Below, piece by piece: positions 8,325 through 16,782 of a stretch of DNA of 64,000 nucleotides; within the stretch, counting starts at the first letter, position 1, and each line of letters opens with the position of its first letter. Origin of the DNA: Alcanivorax limicola (GTDB taxonomy: Bacteria > Pseudomonadota > Gammaproteobacteria > Pseudomonadales > Alcanivoracaceae); contig NZ_JAIOUB010000001.1 in NCBI RefSeq assembly GCF_019931215.1, forward strand, positions 837,955 to 901,954. The letters run 5' to 3'. Below the pieces are notes generated by a model. It had not been told where the DNA came from. It did not search any database and worked only from the letters and a program-made list of their open reading frames with translations. Position numbers and translations under genes: made by a program.

Positions 8325-9580
8325 TGGCGGGGCTCTTCATCAGGGCCGTCATCAGGACCGCCAGAAGGACCGTCCGCGCGGGCGCGCTCTGCGTGCAGGC
8401 GGCTGCCGAAAGGACGCGCCTCTACCCGGGTACCCTCAAGCCAGCGCTGGCTGCCACTCAGGGCGATACGGTCGCCTTCGGCAAGCACCCCATCCGCGTA
8501 CTCGCCCGCAGCACGGGACGCCACCCAGACATGCTCTGCATTCTGATATACCGGCGTCACGGCGATGCGGCGCAGCCGTTCGTCCTCGTCCACGCGCCAG
8601 ACATGCTGGTTGCCCGAGAGCACCGAGGCGGGCAGCCGCAACAGGTCTGGCCCGCCGCGCCCCTGAATAGTGGCATCCACCAGCATGCCCGGCTCCAGCG
8701 GCACTGCACCGGCCAGGGCGTCGTCCACCCGGGCCACCAGATAGATCATGCGGTTTTCACTGAGGCCACCCTCGCGCCGCACAATACGGCCCGGCCACTG
8801 ATGCGTCTGGCCGCCAAAACGGCCCCGCAACACCACCGCCGGCGCCACCTCACCGATGTCGCCAGTCAGTGGCATATCAATCAATGCCAGCGCGTCGTCG
8901 CGCACCGGCAAACGCACCTCCATGCGGTCCGTGGTGTAGAGCGTCGCCACGCGCTCGCCCGCGTTGACATACTGGCCGGGCTGCACCAACACCTCTTTCA
9001 GACGCCCGGCAAACGGCGCCGTGATACGTGTCTCCTCCAGTTCGCGCTGGGCACTGCGCAAACCGGCTTCTGCGGCGGCGAGACGGCCGCGCGCCTCCTC
9101 CATATGCGGCACCAGGCGTGCATAGTCCGACGCCTGATCACTGTTGGTACGCCGCGCCACCTGTGCCCGCGCGCTGGTTTCTGCCAGGTGCAACCGGGCA
9201 GCACTGGTGTCGTGGCGTTGCCGGGCAAGCGCCAGCTGGTAAGGCTCCGGGTCCAGTGTCAGCAATAGCGCAGACTCGGCCACCACACCGCCGTCACGGA
9301 AGCTGTCATGCGCCTCCAGCACCGTGCCGCTGACCCGCGCTACCAGCGCCACCTGTTGTGCCGGGCGCACCACGCCGCTGGCACTGATCGGCAGGCGCAT
9401 CCCGCGGCCGTCTCCGGCACGCACCAGCGTGATGACATCCACCGCCACAGCGCGCTCCCGGGGCGCCTGTACTTCTGATGCAACCGGGCGCTGATACAGC
9501 AGCCACAACACCACGGCCAGGACCACGCCAATGCCGATCAACAACAGGGAAGATTTACGACCATCGCTCACCGGGCTCAT
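8321..9580 (-). CDS. RND efflux periplasmic adaptor (membrane fusion protein)
   Basis: A 419-residue HlyD/AcrA-type adaptor that joins the inner-membrane pump to an outer-membrane channel. An uncleaved N-terminal anchor spans about residues 9-27 (LLLIGIGVVLAVVLWLLY). The lipoyl-like half-motifs flank a helical hairpin, followed by the ITAPFAGRLKEV barrel strand. No lipobox is present, so it is anchored by its transmembrane segment. The start overlaps the stop of the acyltransferase gene (ATGA) and the end overlaps the pump gene (GTGA). The C-terminal tail is Asp/Pro/Gly-rich. Confidence 0.9.
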   Translation of the reverse strand: MSPVSDGRKSSLLLIGIGVVLAVVLWLLYQRPVASEVQAPRERAVAVDVITLVRAGDGRGMRLPISASGVVRPAQQVALVARVSGTVLEAHDSFRDGGVVAESALLLTLDPEPYQLALARQRHDTSAARLHLAETSARAQVARRTNSDQASDYARLVPHMEEARGRLAAAEAGLRSAQRELEETRITAPFAGRLKEVLVQPGQYVNAGERVATLYTTDRMEVRLPVRDDALALIDMPLTGDIGEVAPAVVLRGRFGGQTHQWPGRIVRREGGLSENRMIYLVARVDDALAGAVPLEPGMLVDATIQGRGGPDLLRLPASVLSGNQHVWRVDEDERLRRIAVTPVYQNAEHVWVASRAAGEYADGVLAEGDRIALSGSQRWLEGTRVEARPFGSRLHAERARADGPSGGPDDGPDEEPRQ

Positions 9581-10638
9581 CGCACAGACTCCGCGACACC
9601 AGGCTCCAGGACACCAGAGTCCGGGACCACTGTGCCGCCCGAGGGCGCCAGCAAGGACAACAACTCGTCACGCCAGCGCGCCATACAGGCATCGCGCTCG
9701 GCGTCACTGCGACCCAGCACCGGATCCAGACGCAGGCTCATGATCAACTCGCCATTACACACCAGCACGCCGTTGGCGACCGGATGGTTCGGACTGCCAG
9801 GGCCGCAGGGTGCGATGCGTGTGCCAGGCGGTAACCTGCTGCCCTGGAAATCCAGCTGCCACTCGCCCAGGCTACTGAACGAACCCAGATGGCCCGGGCG
9901 CGTCAGGATGTTGCGGTACAGACGATTGATCAGCGGCTGCCCCAGCCAGCAGGCATAGCGCGCCTGATGCCACATCCACCAGTGATCGGCGCGCCGCAAA
10001 CGCTGACGCAGCGTGCGCTGTATCTGCTCGGGTGTAACATCTCGACGCAGGGGCAGATAAAAGCCGCCCACATGGTTCCGCTCATCGTCACCCAGATTCA
10101 GGGCGCCGCGCAGATTGACCGGGTACAACCAGCGGCCCCCCTCGCCTTCCGCCAGTTCACTCATGACCATGCGATGCAGGGCCCAGAACACCAGCGTCGC
10201 CAGAGACACACCCCGTTCCTGCGCATGCACGGTCAGTGCGAGGGTCTGCGCGGTCGTAAACAGCGCGCTGGATACGGCGGGGGGCAACCGGTCACCGTCG
10301 TCACCCGCTTGCGCCCCGGTGACGGTTGGCGCGCGCCACCGGGGTAACAAGACGGGCTCTGTGGGCTGGCGCTGGCGCTGGCGAAGCAGGCGGAAAAAAC
10401 CCGGAATGACCGTCTCTCGAGGCGCCGGGCTGTTGATGACTTTTATGCCGAACTCGCGACACAGGCGCTGCATGGCGCCAATGCCATCCACCTCCTGGTG
10501 AGAGACGGTATACCAGCGCGCCACGTTGTCCGGCGCGGCCTCCGGTTCGATACAGGCGATGCATATCCGGTTACTGACGCCCTGGGATGTACGGGCACGG
10601 AACCACGGTACGGCAACATCGGGCATGGATTGGCTCAC
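9577..10638 (-). CDS. Condensation/CAT-superfamily acyltransferase-like protein
   Basis: A 353-residue protein resembling the CoA-dependent acyltransferase superfamily, which includes NRPS condensation domains, wax ester synthases and chloramphenicol acetyltransferase. The catalytic HxxxDG motif is present as His47-Gln-Glu-Val-Asp51-Gly52. A later NHVGGFYLPL strand fits the second half of such enzymes. The GTG start at 10638 is chosen because GGAGAT lies nine bases upstream and the codon overlaps the preceding TGA (GTGA). A TTG at 10671 and an ATG at 10626 are alternatives. It probably joins an acyl group to an amine or alcohol made by the neighbouring enzymes. The substrate is unknown. Confidence 0.72.
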   Translation of the reverse strand: MSQSMPDVAVPWFRARTSQGVSNRICIACIEPEAAPDNVARWYTVSHQEVDGIGAMQRLCREFGIKVINSPAPRETVIPGFFRLLRQRQRQPTEPVLLPRWRAPTVTGAQAGDDGDRLPPAVSSALFTTAQTLALTVHAQERGVSLATLVFWALHRMVMSELAEGEGGRWLYPVNLRGALNLGDDERNHVGGFYLPLRRDVTPEQIQRTLRQRLRRADHWWMWHQARYACWLGQPLINRLYRNILTRPGHLGSFSSLGEWQLDFQGSRLPPGTRIAPCGPGSPNHPVANGVLVCNGELIMSLRLDPVLGRSDAERDACMARWRDELLSLLAPSGGTVVPDSGVLEPGVAESVR

Positions 10639-11711
10639 AGGCGGGCGATCTCCACGTAAGGCAAGCGGCAATCCAGTTCCGCTGCAGGATTGTCTTCATA
10701 ACTGATGAGAAAATGCTGGCTGCGCAGGGTCTGGCGCCGATAACCCTGCACGGCATCTGCCAGCGGATCGTCGCTGAACATGCCAACGCTGACGGCACCA
10801 CGCTGCTCCGCCAGGATCTGCTGCAGCAGTGCATCCAGAATGGCCGGATCATCGTTCTCGATCAGCATGGTGTGCAGCAGCAGATAATCCAGCGTGCCAC
10901 CGGCGGGCGGCAACGTAAGGCCGCCGCGCACGCGGCTGTGCAGGTTGTAGGCATGGCGCAACCAGGACAGCCCCATGGGGTAGGCCAGCACGCGCGTCTG
11001 CTTGAAGGGTTTCTGATTCCAGGTGCCGGCCATGCCCACCAGTTGCTGCCCTCGCCAGGCAAGGAAAAAGTCGCTGAGTTGCAGGCCGCGATAATACGGG
11101 TCACCACTCAACAGACTGTCCAGGCGGTATACCGGAAAGAAATGACGGCGCGGGCCCTGCTCACGCAGCCACTCGCGCATCTGCGGCAAATCGCCTTCGG
11201 TGGCACGGGTGATGCGATGCCCTGCCCGCCGCCGTGGCGGTGCAAACAGCATGTGGGTGCCAATCTCGCCGTGGGGATAATAATGCGGCATCCCGGCACG
11301 GCCGCTGCCTACCGTCTGCAATGACACGGTGTTGTCGCTGAGGATAACGGTATGCAGCCACTCGCCCGGGTAAATCTGCTGACGCGCCTGGCGGAACAGC
11401 TGTATCAGCAGACGTGATCCACGCACCTCCGGCGCCAGTCGCAGATCATGGGCGTAGCGCAAGCGCACCGGCGTGCCGTTAACATAGACCTCACGGCTGC
11501 CCATATTGAACAGCGCCAGGGCTTCATGCTGGCTGTCACGATCACAGGCGATCCAGACATCCTGCTCGCCGCAAGCCACCGCGCTGCCATGAAAATAACT
11601 GGGCTCCCGTTCGAAATTCAGCGGCACCATGCCCGGCTGGAACGTCGCGCGCAGCAATGCGCGAATAGCCGGATCATCCTCCGCCGTGGCGGGACGAATC
11701 AGACAACGCAT
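10635..11711 (-). CDS. GNAT-like N-acyltransferase family protein
   Basis: A 358-residue protein with two GNAT-like halves. The N-terminal half starts IRPATAEDDPAIRALL, a classic GNAT first helix, and contains VRGSRLLIQLFRQAR, which fits the acyl-CoA-binding loop. The second half begins near residue 165 (HRITRATEGDLPQMREWL) and repeats the pattern. Such double GNAT proteins transfer acyl groups from acyl-CoA to amines. It overlaps the GH3 gene by 13 bases and the condensation-like gene by four. Its place between an adenylating enzyme and an acyltransferase suggests a shared product. I cannot name the substrate. Confidence 0.72.
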   Translation of the reverse strand: MRCLIRPATAEDDPAIRALLRATFQPGMVPLNFEREPSYFHGSAVACGEQDVWIACDRDSQHEALALFNMGSREVYVNGTPVRLRYAHDLRLAPEVRGSRLLIQLFRQARQQIYPGEWLHTVILSDNTVSLQTVGSGRAGMPHYYPHGEIGTHMLFAPPRRRAGHRITRATEGDLPQMREWLREQGPRRHFFPVYRLDSLLSGDPYYRGLQLSDFFLAWRGQQLVGMAGTWNQKPFKQTRVLAYPMGLSWLRHAYNLHSRVRGGLTLPPAGGTLDYLLLHTMLIENDDPAILDALLQQILAEQRGAVSVGMFSDDPLADAVQGYRRQTLRSQHFLISYEDNPAAELDCRLPYVEIARL

Positions 11712-13387
11712 GCGCCACCGGCCTCGCTACTGTTACTGTTTTTTTCTGTCGCGAGTTCGCGTAACACGCCCGGCAATGTACCTGGCCAGTGTCGCAATGA
11801 TTCGATCTTGATATTGCCCTCGATCATCCCCTGCTGCCGGCACATATCCAGATAGAACTCACGCATATCCTGACGACACACCACCCGCGCCGGGCACAGC
11901 TGGCCCAGGCTGCGGGCAAGCCGGTAATGAAACTGTTCGGACAGTTCGGCTTCCAGCGCCCGGGCAATAGTGTCCAGCAACGATGACGGCACCGCGCCGA
12001 TACCGGATTCCAGCAACAGGATGTAGCCCGGCTGCCCGGCATCGCTGCTGTGGCGTGCGGCCAGCAGGGTCACCGGCTTCAGCGCGCCGCCCAATGGCAA
12101 CCCATCGACTACGGTCTGGGCGAAGACAGCCCCGATTTTTTCACCCACCAGATCGGTGCCATCATTACGCCCCAGAAACGTGAAACAGGGCACGCTGTTG
12201 ATATGGCCGGAGACGCGCATCCGGTCATTCATGCGATAACGCAGCAGCCCCGCACCGGTGGAAATCAGCGGTTGTACTTCCTGCCCTTCCTGCAGAGACC
12301 AGGGCGGCAGAATCTCGCCGCTGTCCATATCCTCGAACTCGTAAACATGACTCTGGTACGCCAACGGCGTCTTCCCCTGCCAGGGAATGGTGACGACGCC
12401 CTCGGTGGCCCAGAGCCCCTTGCCCTGAAAATCCGCATGGGGCAGCAACGCTTGCAGCGATTGCGCCCAGGGTGCAGAGGCTGCGGTATCCCAGGCGCTG
12501 ACCAGTGCCAGGCCAGGCCAGAGCGTGGCAAACAGGCCGGGCGCCATGCGGCCGTCCCACGTTTTCAGAATGTCGGCGGCGCGCGGTGAGCGCGGACAGG
12601 GCAGCGCCTGCAGGTTGGTCTGACGTCGGCCCCAGTCGCCCCGCTGCAACACGGCCACCAGCTCATCACGCCACTCTGTCATGCGTTCAAACAACGTGAG
12701 CAGAAAGCTCGGGCTCCACACGGACAGCACGGCCAGACTGCTGTCTGCCAACAGATATACCAGCGTGGCGAACTGCGCATCGTCGGAACGCGGCGCCAGC
12801 GAAACGGATTCGGGCACGGACTGCGTCAACGACGCCAGCAACCGACGCCCGAATGACAGCAGCTTCATATCGTCATTGATGTGAGCGTTCGCACGGGTCC
12901 GCATCTCGTCGGGCAACCAGGACACCGACCAGTAATGAGACCCCCGGCGCATCCGCGGGTAAGTGCGATACAGGTCATACAACCAGGGGCCGATGGCGCC
13001 GTTGAGCTGCTTGAGGAAAAGATCGGTATAAGGCAGCCACTTGATCTCTGACGTCGAACCGCTGGTGGGCTGGTAACGCATCACCGGCGAGCCAACCAGT
13101 GCCCCCTCCATAAAGCTGCGCTGACGTTCGATGGGTTGGCGCCAGTAGGGATAATCCGTCGGCGGCAGTGCCTCACTGAAGGCTTCCCAGGACCAGAAGG
13201 GGTCCACGTCAGGCAGGACCGGATCGCGCTTCGCCTGGGCCACATGGTTCAGCAACTCGGCCAGCTTGCGCCGCTGGACAGCCTCGAGTGCGTGACTGTC
13301 GTTGGCAAAGCGCCGCCCGGAACCGGCAACGACCGTGCGCAACAGGCCATGCCCGACGCGATGTGCAACACGCTGCGCGCGGGTCAT
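11699..13387 (-). CDS. GH3 auxin-responsive promoter family acyl-adenylating enzyme
   Basis: A 562-residue protein of the GH3 family. Plant GH3 enzymes adenylate a carboxylic acid and conjugate it to an amino acid. Bacterial members occur in natural-product clusters. The ATP-binding motif is PTSGSTSE (residues 107-114), the second motif is LWATEG, and the third is LRYRMNDRMRV, in the expected order. The length fits the family (about 550-600). It overlaps the upstream gene by four bases and the downstream GNAT gene by 13. In context it probably activates an acyl group for amide or ester formation. The substrate is unknown. Confidence 0.88.
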   Translation of the reverse strand: MTRAQRVAHRVGHGLLRTVVAGSGRRFANDSHALEAVQRRKLAELLNHVAQAKRDPVLPDVDPFWSWEAFSEALPPTDYPYWRQPIERQRSFMEGALVGSPVMRYQPTSGSTSEIKWLPYTDLFLKQLNGAIGPWLYDLYRTYPRMRRGSHYWSVSWLPDEMRTRANAHINDDMKLLSFGRRLLASLTQSVPESVSLAPRSDDAQFATLVYLLADSSLAVLSVWSPSFLLTLFERMTEWRDELVAVLQRGDWGRRQTNLQALPCPRSPRAADILKTWDGRMAPGLFATLWPGLALVSAWDTAASAPWAQSLQALLPHADFQGKGLWATEGVVTIPWQGKTPLAYQSHVYEFEDMDSGEILPPWSLQEGQEVQPLISTGAGLLRYRMNDRMRVSGHINSVPCFTFLGRNDGTDLVGEKIGAVFAQTVVDGLPLGGALKPVTLLAARHSSDAGQPGYILLLESGIGAVPSSLLDTIARALEAELSEQFHYRLARSLGQLCPARVVCRQDMREFYLDMCRQQGMIEGNIKIESLRHWPGTLPGVLRELATEKNSNSSEAGGACVV

Positions 13388-14223
13388 GATGTGCCCTGCC
13401 CCGATGCCGCCTCGCTGGCACCGTTGATCACCTCTTCGGAGGTCTTCTCAATGGCATTGTTGATGACCGGCTTGCCGCGCATGCGCTTGCCGAAAAAGCG
13501 AAATACATAGCGCAGCAGGTCCACATACCCCGCCTGGCCGATACAGGGCAACTCGGTGCCCTCGCGCCAGGTCGGATTGCGGGTCTGGAAGAAATCAATC
13601 TTCGGATACCCCTCACGCATATCCGCCGTGATATCCGCCACATCATCACGCAGCTTCTGATAGCTGTCGCCGAAATCCAGCAAGTGACGCTCGCCGTCAT
13701 AGGCGCCGGGGAACAGGGTGTCGCAGTACTGCCGTACCAATGGCTCGTAATGACCGTAGTCACCGTCTGGATGGGGGTGGTAACGGAAGAAGTTGTTGGC
13801 CAGCAGCAGATAAGTCTTATAACCCTTGGAGATCAACAACCAGAATAACGGCGTAAAGGGGTGCAGCACGCGTTCTCGCAACATGAACAGGAAAAACTGC
13901 TTTTGCAACGCACGTGATCCCCAGTATTCCTTTTCGATAATGGTGTCGCCGCTGAACACACCGCGTACCGTCTTGCCGCCATTATCAAGTCGCAAGCTGG
14001 CAACCGTTGAGAAGCCGACGATACGTCTGCTGTCCCGGCAGCGAATCAGAAACAAACCTGTTTTCTTGCTCATATCCGCAAGAAAAACCTCCAGCGAGGT
14101 ATTGGCATAGTACTTTCTGAAAATGCCGTACATCTGCTGGATGTCCACCGGCGTGACTTTTGCCAATGGGCGATAATGCGCAGTGACCTGACGTTCGGTG
14201 ACGAGTTTATTGTTTGAATTCAT
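13384..14223 (-). CDS. Conserved protein, possible GNAT-like fold, first gene of GH3 operon
   Basis: A 279-residue protein that I cannot assign firmly. The central part (FLIRCRDSRRIVGFSTVASL, then a long aromatic segment with LFWLLISKGYKTYLLLANNF) resembles the beta-strand and acceptor side of an N-acetyltransferase-like fold. It lacks a clear acyl-CoA pyrophosphate loop. It is soluble, rich in Tyr and Phe, and has no signal peptide. It opens a six-gene operon and its stop overlaps the GH3 start (ATGA), so it is very likely part of the same pathway. The AraC regulator gene is divergent from it, 252 bp away. Confidence 0.6.
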   Translation of the reverse strand: MNSNNKLVTERQVTAHYRPLAKVTPVDIQQMYGIFRKYYANTSLEVFLADMSKKTGLFLIRCRDSRRIVGFSTVASLRLDNGGKTVRGVFSGDTIIEKEYWGSRALQKQFFLFMLRERVLHPFTPLFWLLISKGYKTYLLLANNFFRYHPHPDGDYGHYEPLVRQYCDTLFPGAYDGERHLLDFGDSYQKLRDDVADITADMREGYPKIDFFQTRNPTWREGTELPCIGQAGYVDLLRYVFRFFGKRMRGKPVINNAIEKTSEEVINGASEAASGQGTS

Positions 14224-14315
14224 CTTGTAGCCTGCCTTGATTCTGAAGCCTTCAAAGGGACAGCCACCTTAGGAGAAGGACGTGCCACAACAGAAGGACA
14301 GTGACCGCCAGTTTG

Positions 14316-14357
14316 TTGTCTATTCGTGACAGCCCTAAGGCGTAGTTCTTATTGTCT
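14316..14357. promoter_or_regulatory. Candidate operator half-sites in the divergent GH3-operon/araC region
   Basis: TTGTCT occurs at 14316-14321 and again at 14352-14357, in direct orientation 36 bp apart. This lies in the 252-bp spacer between the GH3 operon and the AraC regulator. AraC proteins often bind direct repeats, but this spacing is larger than usual, so the assignment is tentative. The remainder of the spacer holds no gene. Confidence 0.25.
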
Positions 14358-14421
14358 GAAGGCGCCGTTATGTGTACAAATATTCACTAAATTTTTGGGC
14401 GGATACGCTTTGCATCATTTT

Positions 14422-14449
14422 TTGTGATAGACGTCACACGTCTTATAAA
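14422..14449 (+). promoter_or_regulatory. Putative sigma70 promoter of the araC-type gene
   Basis: A -35-like TTGTGA at 14422-14427 and a -10-like TATAAA at 14444-14449 are separated by 16 bp. A small palindrome, GACGT-cac-ACGTC (14430-14442), sits in the spacer and could be a repressor or autoregulation site. The start codon follows 26 bp downstream. Confidence 0.45.
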
Positions 14450-14475
14450 AGCAATAATAAAAGGGAAATAGCAGG

Positions 14476-15480
14476 ATGAAATTCAATACATCACTGTTAG
14501 CAGAGGCGCCGTTAGTACCCGTTGTGTACGCGCGTATACTTACGAGACTGGCGTACCAAAATGCGGATTCGCGCGCCCGGATGCTGGCAGAATGCCAGCT
14601 GGAGGAGGCGACGCTGGACAACCCGGAAGCCTACATTTCTGTACGTCAGTACTTCCGTTTGCTGGACCTCTCACAGCAACATACGCAACAGGAGACGCTG
14701 GGCCTGCGTTACGGGCTGGAGCTGGATCTGTCTGCTCATGGTCTGCAGGCCTTCTCCCTGCTCAACGTACAGAATCCCGGGCATCTGACCTGCAAATCGA
14801 TACAGTTCCTCAATGCCCGCAGTCCATTGATGGGGTTGAATATCAGCAGCCATGGGCCTTACGCCATCATCTCTCTGGAAGATATCTGGCCACTGGGACG
14901 CTCGCGCCAATTCATCATTGATACCTATCTCGGCAGCATGTGCCGCATCGCCTCATCCATGACACGTTGCCATCAGGTGCACATGCAACAGCGCGCACCA
15001 CACCTGCAGAGCACCTTTGAGCAGCTGCTCGGGTGCGAGGTGCATTTCGGAGAAAAGCACAATGCGTTGATGGTGGCCCGTCCCCAGAGTACGCGCTCGA
15101 TGCAGCTGCCGAGTCACCTGCCCGCAAAGCGCCAGGCCAGCAGCACGGCGGGCATGCAGATTGTCACGCGCATACGCCGGCATATCGAGCAGTCTCCCGG
15201 CCGCAATTGCACCCTGGATCGCATCGCAGAAAGCCTGGGCAGCACCGGCCGCACCATAAGCCGGCATCTTCGCGATGCCGGCATTCAGTTCAGCGATCTG
15301 CGCAATGAAGTGCGCGCACGACTGGCCCGACAGTATCTCGCCGAAGGGCGACTCAGCATTGCCGACATTGCGGAAAAGCTGGGCTACAGCGATCAGGCCA
15401 GCTTCACCAAGGCATTCCGGGCCTGGACAGGCACATCGCCGGGCCGTGCTCGCCGCCTCGCAGAGACTGAAAGCCCATAA
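14476..15480 (+). CDS. AraC family transcriptional regulator (ligand-binding OruR/ArgR-like type)
   Basis: A 334-residue regulator with an N-terminal ligand-binding-like domain (about 20-200) of the arabinose-binding type found in bacterial AraC proteins. It is followed by a C-terminal double helix-turn-helix (about 225-330). The DNA-binding part carries CTLDRIAESLGSTGRTISRHL and the family signature IADIAEKLGYSDQASFTKAFRAWTG in adjacent halves. It is divergent from the GH3/RND operon and is its most likely regulator. A strong hairpin terminator follows the gene. The inducer is unknown. Confidence 0.9.
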   Translation: MKFNTSLLAEAPLVPVVYARILTRLAYQNADSRARMLAECQLEEATLDNPEAYISVRQYFRLLDLSQQHTQQETLGLRYGLELDLSAHGLQAFSLLNVQNPGHLTCKSIQFLNARSPLMGLNISSHGPYAIISLEDIWPLGRSRQFIIDTYLGSMCRIASSMTRCHQVHMQQRAPHLQSTFEQLLGCEVHFGEKHNALMVARPQSTRSMQLPSHLPAKRQASSTAGMQIVTRIRRHIEQSPGRNCTLDRIAESLGSTGRTISRHLRDAGIQFSDLRNEVRARLARQYLAEGRLSIADIAEKLGYSDQASFTKAFRAWTGTSPGRARRLAETESP

Positions 15481-15506
15481 GTCGTCTCCAGAGTACGGCA
15501 CTCCTC

Positions 15507-15542
15507 AAAAGTAATTCAAAAAGCAATTCAAAAAGTAATGAA
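15507..15542. repeat. Three tandem 12-bp AT-rich repeats
   Basis: Units at 15507-15518 (AAAAGTAATTCA), 15519-15530 and 15531-15542 differ by one to three bases. They lie just after the regulator's stop codon and run into the terminator stem. No function can be assigned. Confidence 0.6.
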
Positions 15543-15579
15543 AAGTGATATCACGGCGATATCACTTTTTATTTTTTTG
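15541..15579 (+). terminator. Intrinsic terminator of the araC-type gene
   Basis: A perfect 12-bp stem, AAAAGTGATATC (15541-15552) with GATATCACTTTT (15558-15569), encloses a 5-base loop. It is followed by TATTTTTTT. The remaining leader to 15754 is AT-rich and contains no recognisable gene. It should hold the promoter for the first lipase gene. Confidence 0.85.
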
Positions 15580-15754
15580 TCCTGGACGTCATATTTTTTT
15601 GTTTAGAAAAGACCCACCCACCTTTTACTACGAATCATATTTTTCAGAATATGCGGAATTTAACCGACTCCCGTTTTATCCCTGTATCTCTAGCATGGTG
15701 AATGCTTCAACCGACAACCCCGACGATACAATACGGATAACAAGGAACAGGACA

Positions 15755-16714
15755 ATGACATTACACAGAAGACTCATCACAGCATCGTTGTTGTGCGTGA
15801 TGGCCCTCAGCAGCATCAACGCGCAAGCAAGCAGCTTCTGGGAACGCCTTTTCGGCCTGGATACCTATACCCAGACACAACATCCCATTGTGCTATTGCA
15901 CGGCATGTTCGGTTTTGATGACGTGCTCGGCGTGGACTATTTCTACAAGGTCGCCGAAGAGCTCTCTCGCAGCGGCGCAGAGGTCTATACGCTGCAAGTG
16001 TCCGCACTGAACAGCACGGAAGTGCGTGGCGAGCAGGCCGCGCGTCAGATAGAGGATATTATTGCCGCGTCAGGCGCCACACAGGTCAATATCATCGGCC
16101 ATAGCCATGGCGGTCCCACCGCGCGCTATGTGGCGTCGGTGTACCCGCAGATGGTGGCTTCTGTCAGCAGTGTGGCGGGCGTCAACTGGGGCACCCCGGT
16201 CGCCGACCTCTACATCGAATCGGTGCAGGACACCGACGCGGGGCCCTTTGTCAAAGCCATCGGCGAAGCCTTCGCCACCATGATCAGCTGGGCCAGCGGT
16301 GGTAGCGGGCTGCCTCAGGATCTGGATGCCAGCATTCACGACCTGAGCACGGATGGCTCCCTCGCCTTCAATGCACTCTACCCCGAAGGTATGCCCACAG
16401 AATATTGCGGCCAGGGCCAGGAAGTCGGCAGCAACGGGGTACGCTACTACTCCTGGAGCGGCACCGGCATCTATACCAATGCCCTCGATCCGTTCGACTA
16501 TCTGGTACTCGCCACCAGCAGCGCGTTCGATGAGCCCAATGACGGGCTGGTCGCTGCCTGTTCCTCCCATCTCGGACGGGTACTGCGCACCGACTACAAC
16601 CAGAACCACTTCGATGAGGTCAATCAGTCACTGGGGCTGACAGCCTGGTTTGGCACTGACCCTCTCACGGTGTATCGCCAGCAGGCCAACCGCCTCAAGA
16701 ATGCCGGGCTGTAA
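15755..16714 (+). CDS. Secreted triacylglycerol lipase (family I, Pseudomonas-type), copy A
   Basis: A 319-residue secreted alpha/beta hydrolase of the foldase-dependent Pseudomonas LipA type. A signal peptide occupies about residues 1-25 (cleavage near AQA-SS). The oxyanion region is HGMFGFD, the nucleophile is Ser117 in GHSHGG, and Asp263 and His285 complete the triad. Cys218 and Cys269 match the family disulfide, and Asp287 fits the calcium site. The ATG at 15755 is chosen over an upstream frame because AAGGAACAGGA precedes it and the signal peptide begins there. It converges on the foldase gene and is a paralogue of the lipase at 18165. Confidence 0.93.
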   Translation: MTLHRRLITASLLCVMALSSINAQASSFWERLFGLDTYTQTQHPIVLLHGMFGFDDVLGVDYFYKVAEELSRSGAEVYTLQVSALNSTEVRGEQAARQIEDIIAASGATQVNIIGHSHGGPTARYVASVYPQMVASVSSVAGVNWGTPVADLYIESVQDTDAGPFVKAIGEAFATMISWASGGSGLPQDLDASIHDLSTDGSLAFNALYPEGMPTEYCGQGQEVGSNGVRYYSWSGTGIYTNALDPFDYLVLATSSAFDEPNDGLVAACSSHLGRVLRTDYNQNHFDEVNQSLGLTAWFGTDPLTVYRQQANRLKNAGL

Positions 16715-16738
16715 CGGATCGGTGCGGTAAATACGGTT

Positions 16739-16759
16739 GCCCCGCCGTCCAGGCGGGGC
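16739..16759. terminator. GC-rich hairpin between convergent lipase and foldase genes
   Basis: An 8-bp perfect stem, GCCCCGCC (16739-16746) with GGCGGGGC (16752-16759), has a 5-base loop. There is no U tract, so it may only slow polymerase, but its place between convergent genes fits a bidirectional terminator. Confidence 0.5.
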
Positions 16760-16782
16760 GACACAGGCGCGGCAACAAAACG

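Noticed and set aside
15507-15542. Possible CRISPR or iteron array
   Set aside because: Only three 12-bp units without spacers, next to a terminator; it looks like a simple tandem duplication.
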